Shown: positions 1-6,627 of the stretch, piece by piece
Numbering within the stretch: the first letter of the stretch is position 1
Layout of the letters: every line of letters begins with the position of its first letter
Assembly (NCBI GenBank): GCA_937885695.1
Contig: CALABP010000064.1
Coordinates: 1 to 17,937, forward strand
Reading direction: 5' to 3'
DNA length: 17,937 bases
From: DTU089 sp002440045
Lineage (GTDB): Bacteria; Bacillota; Clostridia; Oscillospirales; Acutalibacteraceae
Made by a program: the position numbers and the translations under genes
The notes under the pieces: model-generated
What the model was told of the DNA's origin: nothing
The model's input: the letters and a program-made list of their open reading frames with translations, nothing else
Databases searched by the model: none

Positions 1-110
1 GCTGTTTTTTCAGGCACGACCTTACAAGCACGGGCCCCGAAATACCCGCCTGGTGTGAGTGGCAGTATTATAAAGAAAGCGGCGACAAAGAGCGTTTAAG
101 AAAAGTTCAT
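1..110 (+). repeat. Near-identical copy of bases 568-677
   Basis: Bases 1-110 align without gaps to 568-677 inside the glycosidase gene. I see differences only at 56 (T for C), 104 (A for G) and 108 (C for T). The similarity ends near 111. The offset of 567 bases is a multiple of three, so the frame is kept. Confidence 0.9.
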
Positions 111-152
111 CTTTCGGATTTTGACGGAAGAGTAAGTAAAATCGAATTTTAA
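1..152 (+). CDS. 3' end of a truncated, chimeric-looking reading frame
   Basis: An open frame enters from the left edge and stops at TAA 150-152. Its first codons (from base 3) encode CFFRHDLTSTGPEIPAW and onward to ERLRKV, matching residues 138-171 of the glycosidase that starts at 162. After that it diverges and ends HLSDFDGRVSKIEF. The glycosidase continues for over 300 more residues at the equivalent point, so this is not an ordinary paralogue tail. The next gene follows after 9 bases with its own GAGG site. Possible readings are a gene remnant made by partial duplication, a recombinant paralogue, or an assembly artefact at a contig edge. The unmatched tail is too short to assign a family. 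Confidence 0.45.
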   Translation, partial: CFFRHDLTSTGPEIPAWCEWQYYKESGDKERLRKVHLSDFDGRVSKIEF

Positions 153-161
153 GAGGTTTTT

Positions 162-1676
162 ATGGCAGAATACATCAACACATATATACCCGACTTATAT
201 TTTGAAAAAAACCGTTTTGTAAATGCGCCGGCAGATAATACGAAGCCTTTAGACTTTAAAAAAATTAAAGATATGCTGCCCGAGCCTATTTGGGACGGTA
301 ACCCCGACGCCGTTGAGTGCTATTACAAGGCGTGGGAAATAGCTTTTAAAAACATCAAAAAGCCTACAAAGAAAAACGGCTTTGTTGCGCCTTATATCGA
401 CGCCGCGTTTAACGGGCATATGTTTTTGTGGGATTCCTGCTTTATGCTTATGTTCGGTAAATACGCGCGCAGAGTTTTTGATTTTCAAAAAACGCTTGAC
501 AATTTTTATTGCAAGCAGGAAAAAGACGGATTTTTCGGCCGCGAAATAGACGAAGAAACAGGCGAAAGCTGTTTTTTCAGGCACGACCTTACAAGCACGG
601 GCCCCGAAATACCCGCCTGGTGCGAGTGGCAGTATTATAAAGAAAGCGGCGACAAAGAGCGTTTAAGAAAGGTTTATTATCCGCTTCTTTCATATCACCG
701 CTGGTTTAAAGCATACAGGCGGCACAAAGACGGCAGCTATTGGTCAACGGGCTGGGGCTGCGGAATGGATAATTTGCCGCGTGTTGACAAAAGCACTTTG
801 CCGGGCGCGGACCCCGACCCCATGGGCGTGTGCCATCACAGCTTTATGTCGTGGATTGACGCGACAAGTCAGGCGGCTTTGTCGTGCGATATTCTTTTGG
901 CGGCGGCAAAGGAGCTTGAAATAAGCGACGGCGTAGAGGAATTAAAGGAAGAACGCGATTTTCTTTTAAAATTCATAAACGAAAAAATGTGGAGCGAAGA
1001 GGACGGATTTTATTATGACTTAAAGTCCGACGGCGAGCTTTTAAAGGTGAAAACCGCCGCATCGTTCTGGACTCTTATTTCGGGCGCGGCGCCCGAAGAG
1101 CGCGTTTTAAAGCTATGCTCTCACCTTAAAAACGAAAACGAGTTTAAAAGGAAAAACCGCGTACCCGCGCTTTCTGCCGACCACCCCGATTTTGACCCTC
1201 GCGGCGATTATTGGAACGGCGGCGTTTGGGCGCCCGTTGTCTATATGGTAGTTTCTGGCTTAAAGCGCAGCAAAAAAGACGCTCTTGCCCGTGAAATTGT
1301 CCTTTGCTGTTACAAAAATATGCTGGGTGTATATAAAGATACCGGCACGTTCTGGGAAAACTACGCTCCCGATTTTTGCGAGCGCGGCGAGCGCTCCGGC
1401 GGCGATTTTGTCGGCTGGACGGGAATTATTCCGATAACCATGCTTATCGAGGACGTTTTCGGTATTGAGGTTAATTCAAAAGATGACGAGATTGTTTGGC
1501 ATATAAACGAGCTTTCGCGCCACGGCATAAAAAATCTGCCTTTCGGGAAAGATTCCGAAATAACTCTTATTTGCGAAAAAAGAAATTCCGAAGAAGAAAA
1601 GCCGCAAATAACCGTTTTAGGCGGCCGTCCGAAAAAAATCAGGGTAATTTACGGCGGCGGAGAATTTTACCTTTAA
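162..1676 (+). CDS. GH63 / mannosylglycerate hydrolase-like glycosidase
   Basis: This 504-residue protein has the hallmarks of an (alpha/alpha)6-barrel, inverting glycosidase of the GH63 / MGH1 / trehalase-like group. No signal peptide is visible, so it is probably cytoplasmic. Family motifs appear in order: a substrate-pocket segment with FLWDSCF (88-94), GMDNLPR at 201-207 with D203 as the expected general acid, WNGGVWAP at 351-358, FWENYAPD at 397-404 with E399 as the expected general base, and GWTGIIP near 418. Both catalytic acids are therefore present. The likely substrate is an alpha-linked glucoside or mannoside, but the sequence does not say which. The start at 162 has GAGG five bases upstream, and a hairpin terminator follows the stop. 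No sugar transporter or regulator is visible next to it. Family call is firm; substrate is unknown. Confidence 0.85.
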   Translation: MAEYINTYIPDLYFEKNRFVNAPADNTKPLDFKKIKDMLPEPIWDGNPDAVECYYKAWEIAFKNIKKPTKKNGFVAPYIDAAFNGHMFLWDSCFMLMFGKYARRVFDFQKTLDNFYCKQEKDGFFGREIDEETGESCFFRHDLTSTGPEIPAWCEWQYYKESGDKERLRKVYYPLLSYHRWFKAYRRHKDGSYWSTGWGCGMDNLPRVDKSTLPGADPDPMGVCHHSFMSWIDATSQAALSCDILLAAAKELEISDGVEELKEERDFLLKFINEKMWSEEDGFYYDLKSDGELLKVKTAASFWTLISGAAPEERVLKLCSHLKNENEFKRKNRVPALSADHPDFDPRGDYWNGGVWAPVVYMVVSGLKRSKKDALAREIVLCCYKNMLGVYKDTGTFWENYAPDFCERGERSGGDFVGWTGIIPITMLIEDVFGIEVNSKDDEIVWHINELSRHGIKNLPFGKDSEITLICEKRNSEEEKPQITVLGGRPKKIRVIYGGGEFYL

Positions 1677-1706
1677 TTTATTTCGTAAAAAACGCAAATA
1701 ATAAAA

Positions 1707-1745
1707 CCCGTAAGTCGGAAAGAACCGATTTACGGGAATTTTTTT
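1707..1745. terminator. Intrinsic terminator between convergent genes
   Basis: A 12-bp stem, CCCGTAAGTCGG (1707-1718) with CCGATTTACGGG (1725-1736) and one G-T wobble, is followed by a run of T at 1739-1745. It terminates the glycosidase. An A-rich left flank gives TTTT after the stem on the minus strand, so it may also serve the converging glycosyltransferase gene. Confidence 0.85.
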
Positions 1746-1832
1746 AAGATATAATTTGAGGGCGAATTAGGAAAAAAGTCCGATTTTTGCAGTCTGCCAT
1801 TTTTACTGCCTCGGTTTTTTTGCTTTTATTTT

Positions 1833-2768
1833 TCATTTCTTGCGCTTTTTATCGTCAAAAGCTCTGTTAAGGTTTATTTCAAAATCCTGCTTTTCTTTTC
1901 TGCGAAGCGTTTGAAGAATAACGCCCGAGAAAAACGATATTATTGCCGCAAGCAAAACAAAACAGCACACAATAAGCGTCGGAAATTTCGGAACTTCGCC
2001 TATCTTTGCATACGTCACAAACACCGGTATAAGAAAGCCGAGCCCCAAAGCCGCCAGCACAACCGCCACAGATGTGAACGAAACAAACGGTTTATATGTG
2101 CCGAACATTCTCGCAATGGTTTTAATGACTTTAATTCCGTCCGAAACGGTGTTGAGCTTTGACTCGCTCCCCTGCGGCCTGTCGCGGTAGTCAACAATGA
2201 CGTTTCCGACGAGCATATTTTTATCGACGGCGTGTATTGTCATTTCGGTTTCGATTTCAAAGCCCCTTGACAGCACGGGGAACGTCTTTACAAACTCATA
2301 GCTGAACGCCCTGTAGCCGGTCATAATATCTTTTATGTTGTTTTTAAAAAGTATATTTATGCTTTTTCTTACAAGCTCGTTTCCGAAATTGTGAAACGGG
2401 CGCTTGTTTTCGGTGAAATATGTTGAAGAAAGCCTGTCGCCGACTACCATATCGTAGTTTTTATTGAGGACCATATTTGCCATTTCGGGCGAAAATTCCG
2501 CAGGATATGTGTCGTCGCCGTCTGCCATAATGTAGCATTTTGCGTCGATTTCGCGAAACATTCTTCTTATTACGTTGCCCTTGCCTTGGTTATATTCGTG
2601 TCTTACAACGGCGCCCGCCTTTTCGGCTATTTCTGCCGTTTTGTCGGTCGAATTGTTGTCATAAACATAAATAACCGCATTTTTAAGGGCTGCTTTAAAA
2701 TCCTTTACGACCTTTTCAACGGTTTTTTCTTCGTTATAGCAAGGAATAAGAACTGCAATTTCGTCCAA
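1833..2768 (-). CDS. Family 2 glycosyltransferase, DPM1/GtrB-like, two C-terminal membrane helices
   Basis: This 311-residue protein has a GT-A catalytic domain: PCYNEE (9-14), DNNSTD (37-42) and the metal-binding DGDD (83-86). Further motifs are DIMTGYRAFS (147-156) and GFEIETEM (169-176). Two hydrophobic helices follow at about 227-252 and 263-288, then a basic tail. This is the layout of dolichol-phosphate-mannose-synthase-like and GtrB-like enzymes, which move a nucleotide-activated sugar onto a polyprenyl phosphate at the cytoplasmic membrane face. Donor and lipid are not evident. The start is TTG (2766-2768), with AGGAG about 10 bases upstream; a nearer ATG is out of frame. A good sigma-A promoter lies upstream (2837-2865). 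No GtrA flippase or cell-wall glycan gene is adjacent. Confidence 0.88.
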   Translation of the reverse strand: MDEIAVLIPCYNEEKTVEKVVKDFKAALKNAVIYVYDNNSTDKTAEIAEKAGAVVRHEYNQGKGNVIRRMFREIDAKCYIMADGDDTYPAEFSPEMANMVLNKNYDMVVGDRLSSTYFTENKRPFHNFGNELVRKSINILFKNNIKDIMTGYRAFSYEFVKTFPVLSRGFEIETEMTIHAVDKNMLVGNVIVDYRDRPQGSESKLNTVSDGIKVIKTIARMFGTYKPFVSFTSVAVVLAALGLGFLIPVFVTYAKIGEVPKFPTLIVCCFVLLAAIISFFSGVILQTLRRKEKQDFEINLNRAFDDKKRKK

Positions 2769-2804
2769 AAAAGCTCATCTCCTTTAAGACTGCGATTTTA
2801 AAAC

Positions 2805-2819
2805 TGCCGATTATCGGCA
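2805..2819. promoter_or_regulatory. 15-bp palindrome in the glycosyltransferase leader
   Basis: TGCCGATTATCGGCA has perfect 7-bp arms around one base. It lies between the predicted transcription start and the TTG codon. It could be an operator or a small leader hairpin; nothing here distinguishes these. Confidence 0.4.
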
Positions 2820-2836
2820 CTCCTCTGTCCTTTTCT

Positions 2837-2865
2837 ATAATACCAAATATTTCCCTAAAAGTCAA
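2837..2865 (-). promoter_or_regulatory. Sigma-A-type promoter of the glycosyltransferase gene
   Basis: On the minus strand TTGACT (2860-2865) is separated by exactly 17 bases from TATTAT (2837-2842). It predicts a start near 2830 and a leader of about 60 bases. Confidence 0.65.
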
Positions 2866-2911
2866 AACATTCGGCAAGAAGTAATAATTAATTAACAATT
2901 ACAAAAACACA

Positions 2912-2943
2912 TAAAATCCCCGCACAAAAGCTTGCGCGGGGAT
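2912..2943 (-). terminator. Intrinsic terminator downstream of the M23 gene
   Basis: ATCCCCGC (2916-2923) pairs with GCGGGGAT (2936-2943) around a 12-base loop. On the minus strand the stem runs into TTTTAT. It lies about 180 bases beyond the stop of the M23 gene, which is its only plausible client. Confidence 0.7.
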
Positions 2944-2966
2944 TGCCGCAAACGGGATTTAACAGG

Positions 2967-3014
2967 TTTAAACGGTGCGGTACCGTCAGATTGATACGGC
3001 TTTAAACGGTGCGG
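2967..3014 (+). repeat. Two 14-bp direct repeats in the M23 3' region
   Basis: TTTAAACGGTGCGG occurs at 2967-2980 and again at 3001-3014, in the 178-base stretch between the terminator and the M23 stop codon. No coding potential is seen in this stretch. The spacing of 34 bases has no obvious meaning. Confidence 0.6.
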
Positions 3015-3121
3015 CTGTTCTCGGTAAATTTCTTTATAAGGCTTTATTTTGAGCCGAAAACGCCGAAAGCGCCGATAATAAGAGGTTTAAAGCTTTTCGG
3101 CAAGGATTTTTACACAGACAT

Positions 3122-3853
3122 TTATCTGTTCATAACTTTAAGCGGGTCGGCTGCTTTGCCGTCGCATTCAATTTCAAGGTGAAGGTGCACGCCGTCGGTC
3201 TTTTCACACGGAATATCGCCGAGATAGCCGAGCGTTTCGCCCGCTTCGACCTCTGCCCCGACCTTTACAACATCTGCGTCTTTTGAAAGTCCGCAATAGC
3301 GCGCCGTTACGCCGTTGCCGTGGTCAACCGTCACAATAACTCCGAAAAGCGCGTCGGTTTTAACATCCGTCACAGTGCCGAAGGCAATGGCTTTTATCTG
3401 CGCGCCCTCTTCGCCGGCAAAGTCAACGGCGTTGTGCACACGCCAGTCACCCATCGTTTTTGAATAGACGGGCTTAGAGTCGGAAAAGCTTTTAATGACC
3501 TCCGCTCCGGCGGGCAATTCGTATTTGTCTTTATAGGGAACGGCGAATTTGCTTTTTTCAGTCGTTTTTTCTTCGGCGGTTTTTTCGGCTTCGATTTTTG
3601 TTTCGGAGCGCGTGTCGCGCACGTTTGTTACGTCTCTTCCGACGCGCTTTTCAAAAATATTGCTCGTTTTTTCGCTTTGCCCGAGGCTAAGCTCTGCCTT
3701 GCTTTCGTTAGTACCTTGCGGCAGCACGCCGCTAAGCGCCTTTTCGGTCGAATATTTTGCAAACACCGCCCCGCCCAGAGCCAGAATAACAGCCGCCGCA
3801 TACACAATTTTTATGCGTTTCATCGTTTTTTCGTTTTTAGGCTTTTGTTCCAT
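3122..3853 (-). CDS. Membrane-anchored M23 peptidase domain protein, SpoIIQ-like
   Basis: Numbering is from the ATG at 3853. A short basic N-terminus precedes one membrane helix (about 15-33), then a low-complexity Lys/Glu/Thr linker (about 45-105), then an M23/LytM domain (about 115-243). The zinc ligands H140 and D144 (in DWRVHNAVDF) and H225 (in HLHLE) are present, with catalytic-type H223 and DHGNG at 177-181. One helix, a linker, and the phrase VYSKTMGDWRVHN resemble SpoIIQ, the forespore protein that meets SpoIIIAH across the septum during engulfment. The B. subtilis protein has lost a zinc ligand, whereas clostridial versions usually keep it, as here. A GTG nine bases earlier is possible, but the ATG is better spaced from AAGGGTG. 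No spoIIIA genes are near. It could instead be a general cell-wall endopeptidase. Confidence 0.85.
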   Translation of the reverse strand: MEQKPKNEKTMKRIKIVYAAAVILALGGAVFAKYSTEKALSGVLPQGTNESKAELSLGQSEKTSNIFEKRVGRDVTNVRDTRSETKIEAEKTAEEKTTEKSKFAVPYKDKYELPAGAEVIKSFSDSKPVYSKTMGDWRVHNAVDFAGEEGAQIKAIAFGTVTDVKTDALFGVIVTVDHGNGVTARYCGLSKDADVVKVGAEVEAGETLGYLGDIPCEKTDGVHLHLEIECDGKAADPLKVMNR

Positions 3854-3915
3854 TATGTTCACCCTTTCTCGGTTTTACATTTATGTTTGCCCGAAAAGGG
3901 GAAAATATTCAAGGG

Positions 3916-4137
3916 AGCTGTTAGCTGTTAGCGGTTAGCTGTTAGCGGTTAGCTTTTAGCGCGCGGCGTTGCCGCGATTTTATTCCGCGTAAATGCGGAA
4001 ACGTTAAGGAAAAATGCTTCGCATTTTTAGCGGGCGGCAGGTTGCCGCCCCTACGGGGTAGCCTGCAGCCGTTGGCTGTTAGCCGTTAACCGTTGGCTGT
4101 TAGCGGTTAGCTTTTAGCGCGCGGCGTTGCCGCGCCG
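3916..4137 (+). repeat. Mosaic hairpin repeat A flanked by two heptamer arrays
   Basis: Modules in order are: TTAGCNG-type heptamers (3916-3960); hairpin GCGCGGCgttGCCGCG (3961-3976); hairpin TTCCGCgtaaatGCGGAA (3983-4000); an AT-rich hairpin AAAATGCttcGCATTTT; hairpin GGGCGGCAggtTGCCGCCC (4032-4050) ending CCTACGGGG; then a second heptamer array (4067-4117) and a further GCGCGGCgttGCCGCG. No gene is present. The same modules recur at 4427-4520, 4688-4921, 6399-6470 and 17748-17896. Confidence 0.85.
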
Positions 4138-4192
4138 AACAGTCGGTTAACGCAAATTATTTTAAAAGACAAAAACGCCGAAATTCCGCCGT

Positions 4193-4422
4193 AGGCTGTA
4201 CCTCTCTTCGAAGAGAGGGGGACCGTTCGACAAGTCGAACGGTGGAGAGTTCTTGAACGCCAAAGGCGTTCTCGCACCCAAGGTGCGACCATATTAATAA
4301 AGTTAAAATAAGCATTGAGCCATTTAAAATTCGGGTTCCTTCGGCACTGATATAAATCGCTTGCGCGATAGAAGAATCCTCCACCACCGCTTCGCGGCGG
4401 TCCCCCTCCATACGACCGGAGG
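4193..4422. repeat. MITE-like palindromic element made of serial hairpins
   Basis: The left end (about 4213-4254) reads GAGGGGGACCG, a hairpin, CGGTGGAGAGTTCTT. The right end (about 4371-4409), in reverse complement, reads GAGGGGGACCG, a hairpin, then GGTGGAGGATTCTT. They therefore act as imperfect terminal inverted repeats. Between them lie perfect hairpins such as GAACGCCaaaGGCGTTC (4255-4271), TCGCACCcaaGGTGCGA and ATCGCttgcGCGAT, and an AT-rich centre. No transposase is encoded. The reading frames crossing it look spurious. Confidence 0.6.
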
Positions 4423-4426
4423 CGGG

Positions 4427-4520
4427 CGCGGCTTTGCCGCGATTGTATTCCGCACGGTGTGCGGAAGTTTTAGTGGGAACGCTTACGCGTTCCGGCGGGC
4501 GGTAGGTTGCCGCCCCTACG
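4427..4520 (+). repeat. Mosaic hairpin repeat C
   Basis: The module order is the same as copy A but without heptamers: GCGCGGCtttGCCGCG, TTCCGCACggtGTGCGGAA, GGAACGCttacGCGTTCC, then GGGCGGtaggttgCCGCCC and CCTACG. Stem sequences differ from copy A but still pair. Confidence 0.8.
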
Positions 4521-4561
4521 AAGTGTAAGTAAAAAACCGCATTTTATCGTTTTTACATTAT

Positions 4562-4617
4562 AATAAAACGAACCCTGTAAACGGATATGTTTTTCCGTTT
4601 GCAGGGTTTGGTTTTGT
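4562..4617. terminator. Strong hairpin terminator, bidirectional
   Basis: A 14-bp stem, AACCCTGTAAACGG (4571-4584) with CCGTTTGCAGGGTT (4595-4608) and one G-T wobble, is flanked by T-rich sequence on both strands. It is isolated between repeat copies. The nearest gene reading into it is the DUF4143 ATPase, about 320 bases away on the minus strand, with mosaic repeat D between. Confidence 0.7.
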
Positions 4618-4687
4618 AAAATTTTGATTTATTTAGTTTCTATTACGCAAAGCTTTCTGTCTTTCGCACAGATTTTCCTTTCGTTCC

Positions 4688-4921
4688 CGTAGGGGCGGCA
4701 ATCTGCCGCCCGCCAAAACGCGCAGCGTTTTCCTTAATATTTCCGCACAACGTGCGGATTATAATTACTTATTACCTCTTACTTTTTACCTATTACTTCA
4801 AATATCTGCCGCCCGCCAAAACGGCAATGTCGTTTTCCTTGATATTTCCGCGTTTACGCGGATTAAAATTCGCGGCGAAGCCGCGCGCTAACGGCTCAAG
4901 CGGCTCTGCCGCGCGCAGACG
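4688..4921 (-). repeat. Mosaic hairpin repeat D, two inverted copies joined by a heptamer array
   Basis: The first copy (4688-4757) holds GGGGCGGCaatctGCCGCCC, AAAACGCgcaGCGTTTT and TCCGCACaacGTGCGGA. It is followed by heptamers of the TTACCTA/TTACTTA type (about 4760-4800). The second copy (4803-4917) holds GCCGCCCGCC, AAAACGgcaatgtCGTTTT, TCCGCGTttACGCGGA, CGCGGCgaaGCCGCG and CTAACGG units. The orientation is opposite to copies A and C. It reaches to within a few bases of the ATPase stop codon at 4926. Confidence 0.8.
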
Positions 4922-4925
4922 CCTG

Positions 4926-6224
4926 TTATTCCGCCGCAATATTTTCTATTGCGTAAAGGGGCAGATTTAAAAGCCAATCTTCTTTTTTATAGTCAGCCAT
5001 TGAAGTGCGAACCGACAATTCGGGATTGAATCTTTCGCGATATATTTTAAGACTTTTTGCTTTAAGGTTTGTTTCGGCTTTTACTTCAAGCGGTACAATT
5101 TTTTCGTTTGTTTCAACGACAAAATCGATTTCGCAAGTGCCCCTGTCGTTGGTGTAATAATATATGCCCAAATCTTCAAGCGTTTTTAACTGCTGGCTGA
5201 CATATTGTTCGGTAAGCGCCCCTTTAAATTCAACAAAAAGGTCATCGCCGTTAAGAATTGTTCTTTGGCGAAGCCCTGTCATACAGCCGAGAAGCCCAAC
5301 ATCAACCGCGAACAGCTTGAAGGCTTTTAAATCCTCATAAGCCTTCAGCGGAATACCTGCATTGCTTATACGGTTTACTTTGTAAACAAGTCCGCAGTCG
5401 CAAAGCCACATAATCGCTGTTTCGTATTCTCTTGCTCTGCCGCCCTCACGGACAAGACCGTAGATGAATTTTTTATTCTCTTTTGCAAGCTGTGACGGAA
5501 TGCTGTTCCAGAGCATACGAATTTTTGGGACAATTTCGTTCGGCGCGTGCTTTGAAAAATCCTGCTCGTATGCCGCAAGAATTCTTTTTTGAATGGCTCG
5601 AACCTCGTTAAAATCTTTATTTTCGGCGAAGCTCTGAACCGCTTCGGGCATGCCGCCTATAAAATAATAGTGTTTAAGAGCGTCAATATAGGTCTCTTTA
5701 AAGCTTGTTATCATTTGATAATCACGCTTCTTTAAAAGCTCGGCAAAGCTGTCTTTACCGACCGCCATTAAAAATTCGCTGAAAGAGAGCGGATAAAGCT
5801 TTAAAAAATCAACCTTTCCGACAGGAAAAGACGTGCCCTCATGCAGAGCAATGCCTAAAAGCGAACCGGCGCATATAATGTGATATTGCGGGGCATTTTC
5901 ATAAAAATATTTAAGCGAGGCGAGCGCCCGCGGCACTTCTTGAATCTCATCGAAAATCAGCAAGGTGCTGTCGGGATTGATTTTGCGTCCTGCATAAATT
6001 TCCAAGCCCATAATCAGGCGGTCTGTGTCAAGGTCAGAGGCGAAAAGCTCCGACATTCTTGAATTGGAATCAAAGTTAATATATACAGTATCTTCGTAGG
6101 CTTTTTTCCCGAATTCTTTCATCAGCCAAGTCTTGCCTACCTGACGCGCACCTTCAATAATCAACGGTTTGCGGTGTGCGCTGCTTTTCCATTTATATAG
6201 TTTTTCAATTGCAATTCGGTACAT
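4926..6224 (-). CDS. AAA ATPase with C-terminal DUF4143 domain
   Basis: This 432-residue protein belongs to the widespread family of ATP-binding proteins with DUF4143. It has Walker A GARQVGKT (25-32), Walker B LLIFDE (88-93), a sensor-like CAGSLLG (118-124), the family signature YPLSFSEF (144-151) and GGMPEAV (190-196). The C-terminal domain has EIDFVV (365-370) and EVK (380-382), resembling a PD-(D/E)XK nuclease core. The biological role of the family is unsettled; members are common, often multicopy, and often in mobile or repeat-rich regions. GGGAGG lies seven bases from the ATG at 6224. The gene is alone between blocks of mosaic repeats and has a promoter with three iterated repeats, suggesting its own regulation. 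A toxin-antitoxin or defence role has no support here. Confidence 0.9.
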   Translation of the reverse strand: MYRIAIEKLYKWKSSAHRKPLIIEGARQVGKTWLMKEFGKKAYEDTVYINFDSNSRMSELFASDLDTDRLIMGLEIYAGRKINPDSTLLIFDEIQEVPRALASLKYFYENAPQYHIICAGSLLGIALHEGTSFPVGKVDFLKLYPLSFSEFLMAVGKDSFAELLKKRDYQMITSFKETYIDALKHYYFIGGMPEAVQSFAENKDFNEVRAIQKRILAAYEQDFSKHAPNEIVPKIRMLWNSIPSQLAKENKKFIYGLVREGGRAREYETAIMWLCDCGLVYKVNRISNAGIPLKAYEDLKAFKLFAVDVGLLGCMTGLRQRTILNGDDLFVEFKGALTEQYVSQQLKTLEDLGIYYYTNDRGTCEIDFVVETNEKIVPLEVKAETNLKAKSLKIYRERFNPELSVRTSMADYKKEDWLLNLPLYAIENIAAE

Positions 6225-6254
6225 ATTTAAGCCTCCCTATCAGAAGTTAATATC

Positions 6255-6283
6255 AGTATACCACACTGCGCCGAAAATTACAA
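6255..6283 (-). promoter_or_regulatory. Promoter of the DUF4143 ATPase gene
   Basis: On the minus strand TTGTAA (6278-6283) lies 17 bases from TATACT (6255-6260). The -35 hexamer is part of the first unit of the 32-bp iterated repeat. Confidence 0.65.
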
Positions 6284-6350
6284 CGAAAAAATGTATTGTC
6301 TGCCACTTTTTACAACGAAAAAATGTTTAGCGCGCCATTTTTTACAACGA
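6278..6350 (-). promoter_or_regulatory. Three direct repeats with an exact 32-bp period over the -35 region
   Basis: Read on the plus strand, TTACAACGAAAAAATGT occurs at 6278-6294 and 6310-6326, and TTACAACGA at 6342-6350. The steps are exactly 32 bases, close to three helical turns. The preceding bases GCCAyTTTT are shared by the second and third units. The repeats look like iteron-style operator sites, with the promoter-proximal one covering the -35 hexamer. Confidence 0.7.
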
Positions 6351-6398
6351 TATTTGTGAGAGGAGTAAAAATGCGCAGAAAAAAGTGTCCCAATTAAA

Positions 6399-6470
6399 AT
6401 TCGCGGCAACGCCGCGTAGCTAACGGCTAAAAGCTAACGGCTCAAGCGGCAACGCCGCGCGCTAAAAGGG
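6399..6470 (-). repeat. Partial mosaic repeat E
   Basis: CGCGGCaacGCCGCG at about 6401-6415 is followed by CTAACGG / CTAAAAG heptamers and a second GCGGCaacGCCGCGCGC with GCTAAAAGGGGCTAAAA. The CCGC and AAAACGC modules seen in other copies are missing. Confidence 0.7.
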
Positions 6471-6486
6471 GCTAAAAAAGCGCAGA

Positions 6487-6518
6487 AAAAAAGCAGCCGA
6501 GGGGACAGCTGCTTTTTT
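6487..6518. terminator. Bidirectional intrinsic terminator
   Basis: GCAGC (6493-6497) pairs with GCTGC (6508-6512), flanked by seven A on the left and six T on the right. The stem therefore extends and gives a U-run on either strand. It defines the 3' end of the candidate small RNA on the minus strand. Confidence 0.8.
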
Positions 6519-6621
6519 CCCGGACGGCGGCATAACACCACCGACCAAATTTACTTGAGGAGGGGTTAGTTCCATGCGGAACTAAATACTAAAAGTAGGG
6601 TGCGGCTCCCTCTCTTAGTAC
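6487..6621 (-). ncRNA. Candidate small RNA of about 135 nt
   Basis: On the minus strand an extended -10 promoter (6628-6636) is followed by four hairpins and a U-run. Hairpin 1 pairs UACUAA (6615-6620) with UUAGUA (6587-6592) and AGGG with CCCU inside. Hairpin 2 is UUAGUUCC-GCAU-GGAACUAA (6566-6585). A segment CCCCUCCUCAA (6555-6565) is left unpaired. Hairpin 3 pairs GGUCGGUGG with CCGCCGUCC (6522-6546, one mismatch). The last is the terminator. No reading frame with a start signal is seen. The unpaired segment resembles an anti-Shine-Dalgarno sequence, so it could bind ribosome sites of mRNAs. I do not recognise a named Rfam family with confidence. Confidence 0.5.
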
Positions 6622-6627
6622 GGTTAA

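Noticed and set aside
3883..3910. Possible sigma-F/G promoter before the SpoIIQ-like gene (GAATA and GGCAAACAT on the minus strand)
   Set aside because: The spacing of 14 and one -10 mismatch make it too weak to list; it would matter if the gene is confirmed as SpoIIQ.
4107..4411. Overlapping minus-strand reading frames of 61 and 84 codons
   Set aside because: They lie wholly within the palindromic element; their residues simply translate hairpin arms, and no ribosome site precedes them.
6358..6397. Shine-Dalgarno GAGAGGAG followed by ATG and eight further codons ending at TAA 6395
   Set aside because: A nine-codon frame running into mosaic repeat E. It could be the stub of a gene cut by the repeat, but it is too short to support as a gene.
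6591..6620. T-box-like GGGTGCGG on the plus strand
   Set aside because: It lacks the AGGGUGGNACCGCG core and no aminoacyl-tRNA synthetase or amino acid gene follows; the minus-strand hairpins explain the sequence better.
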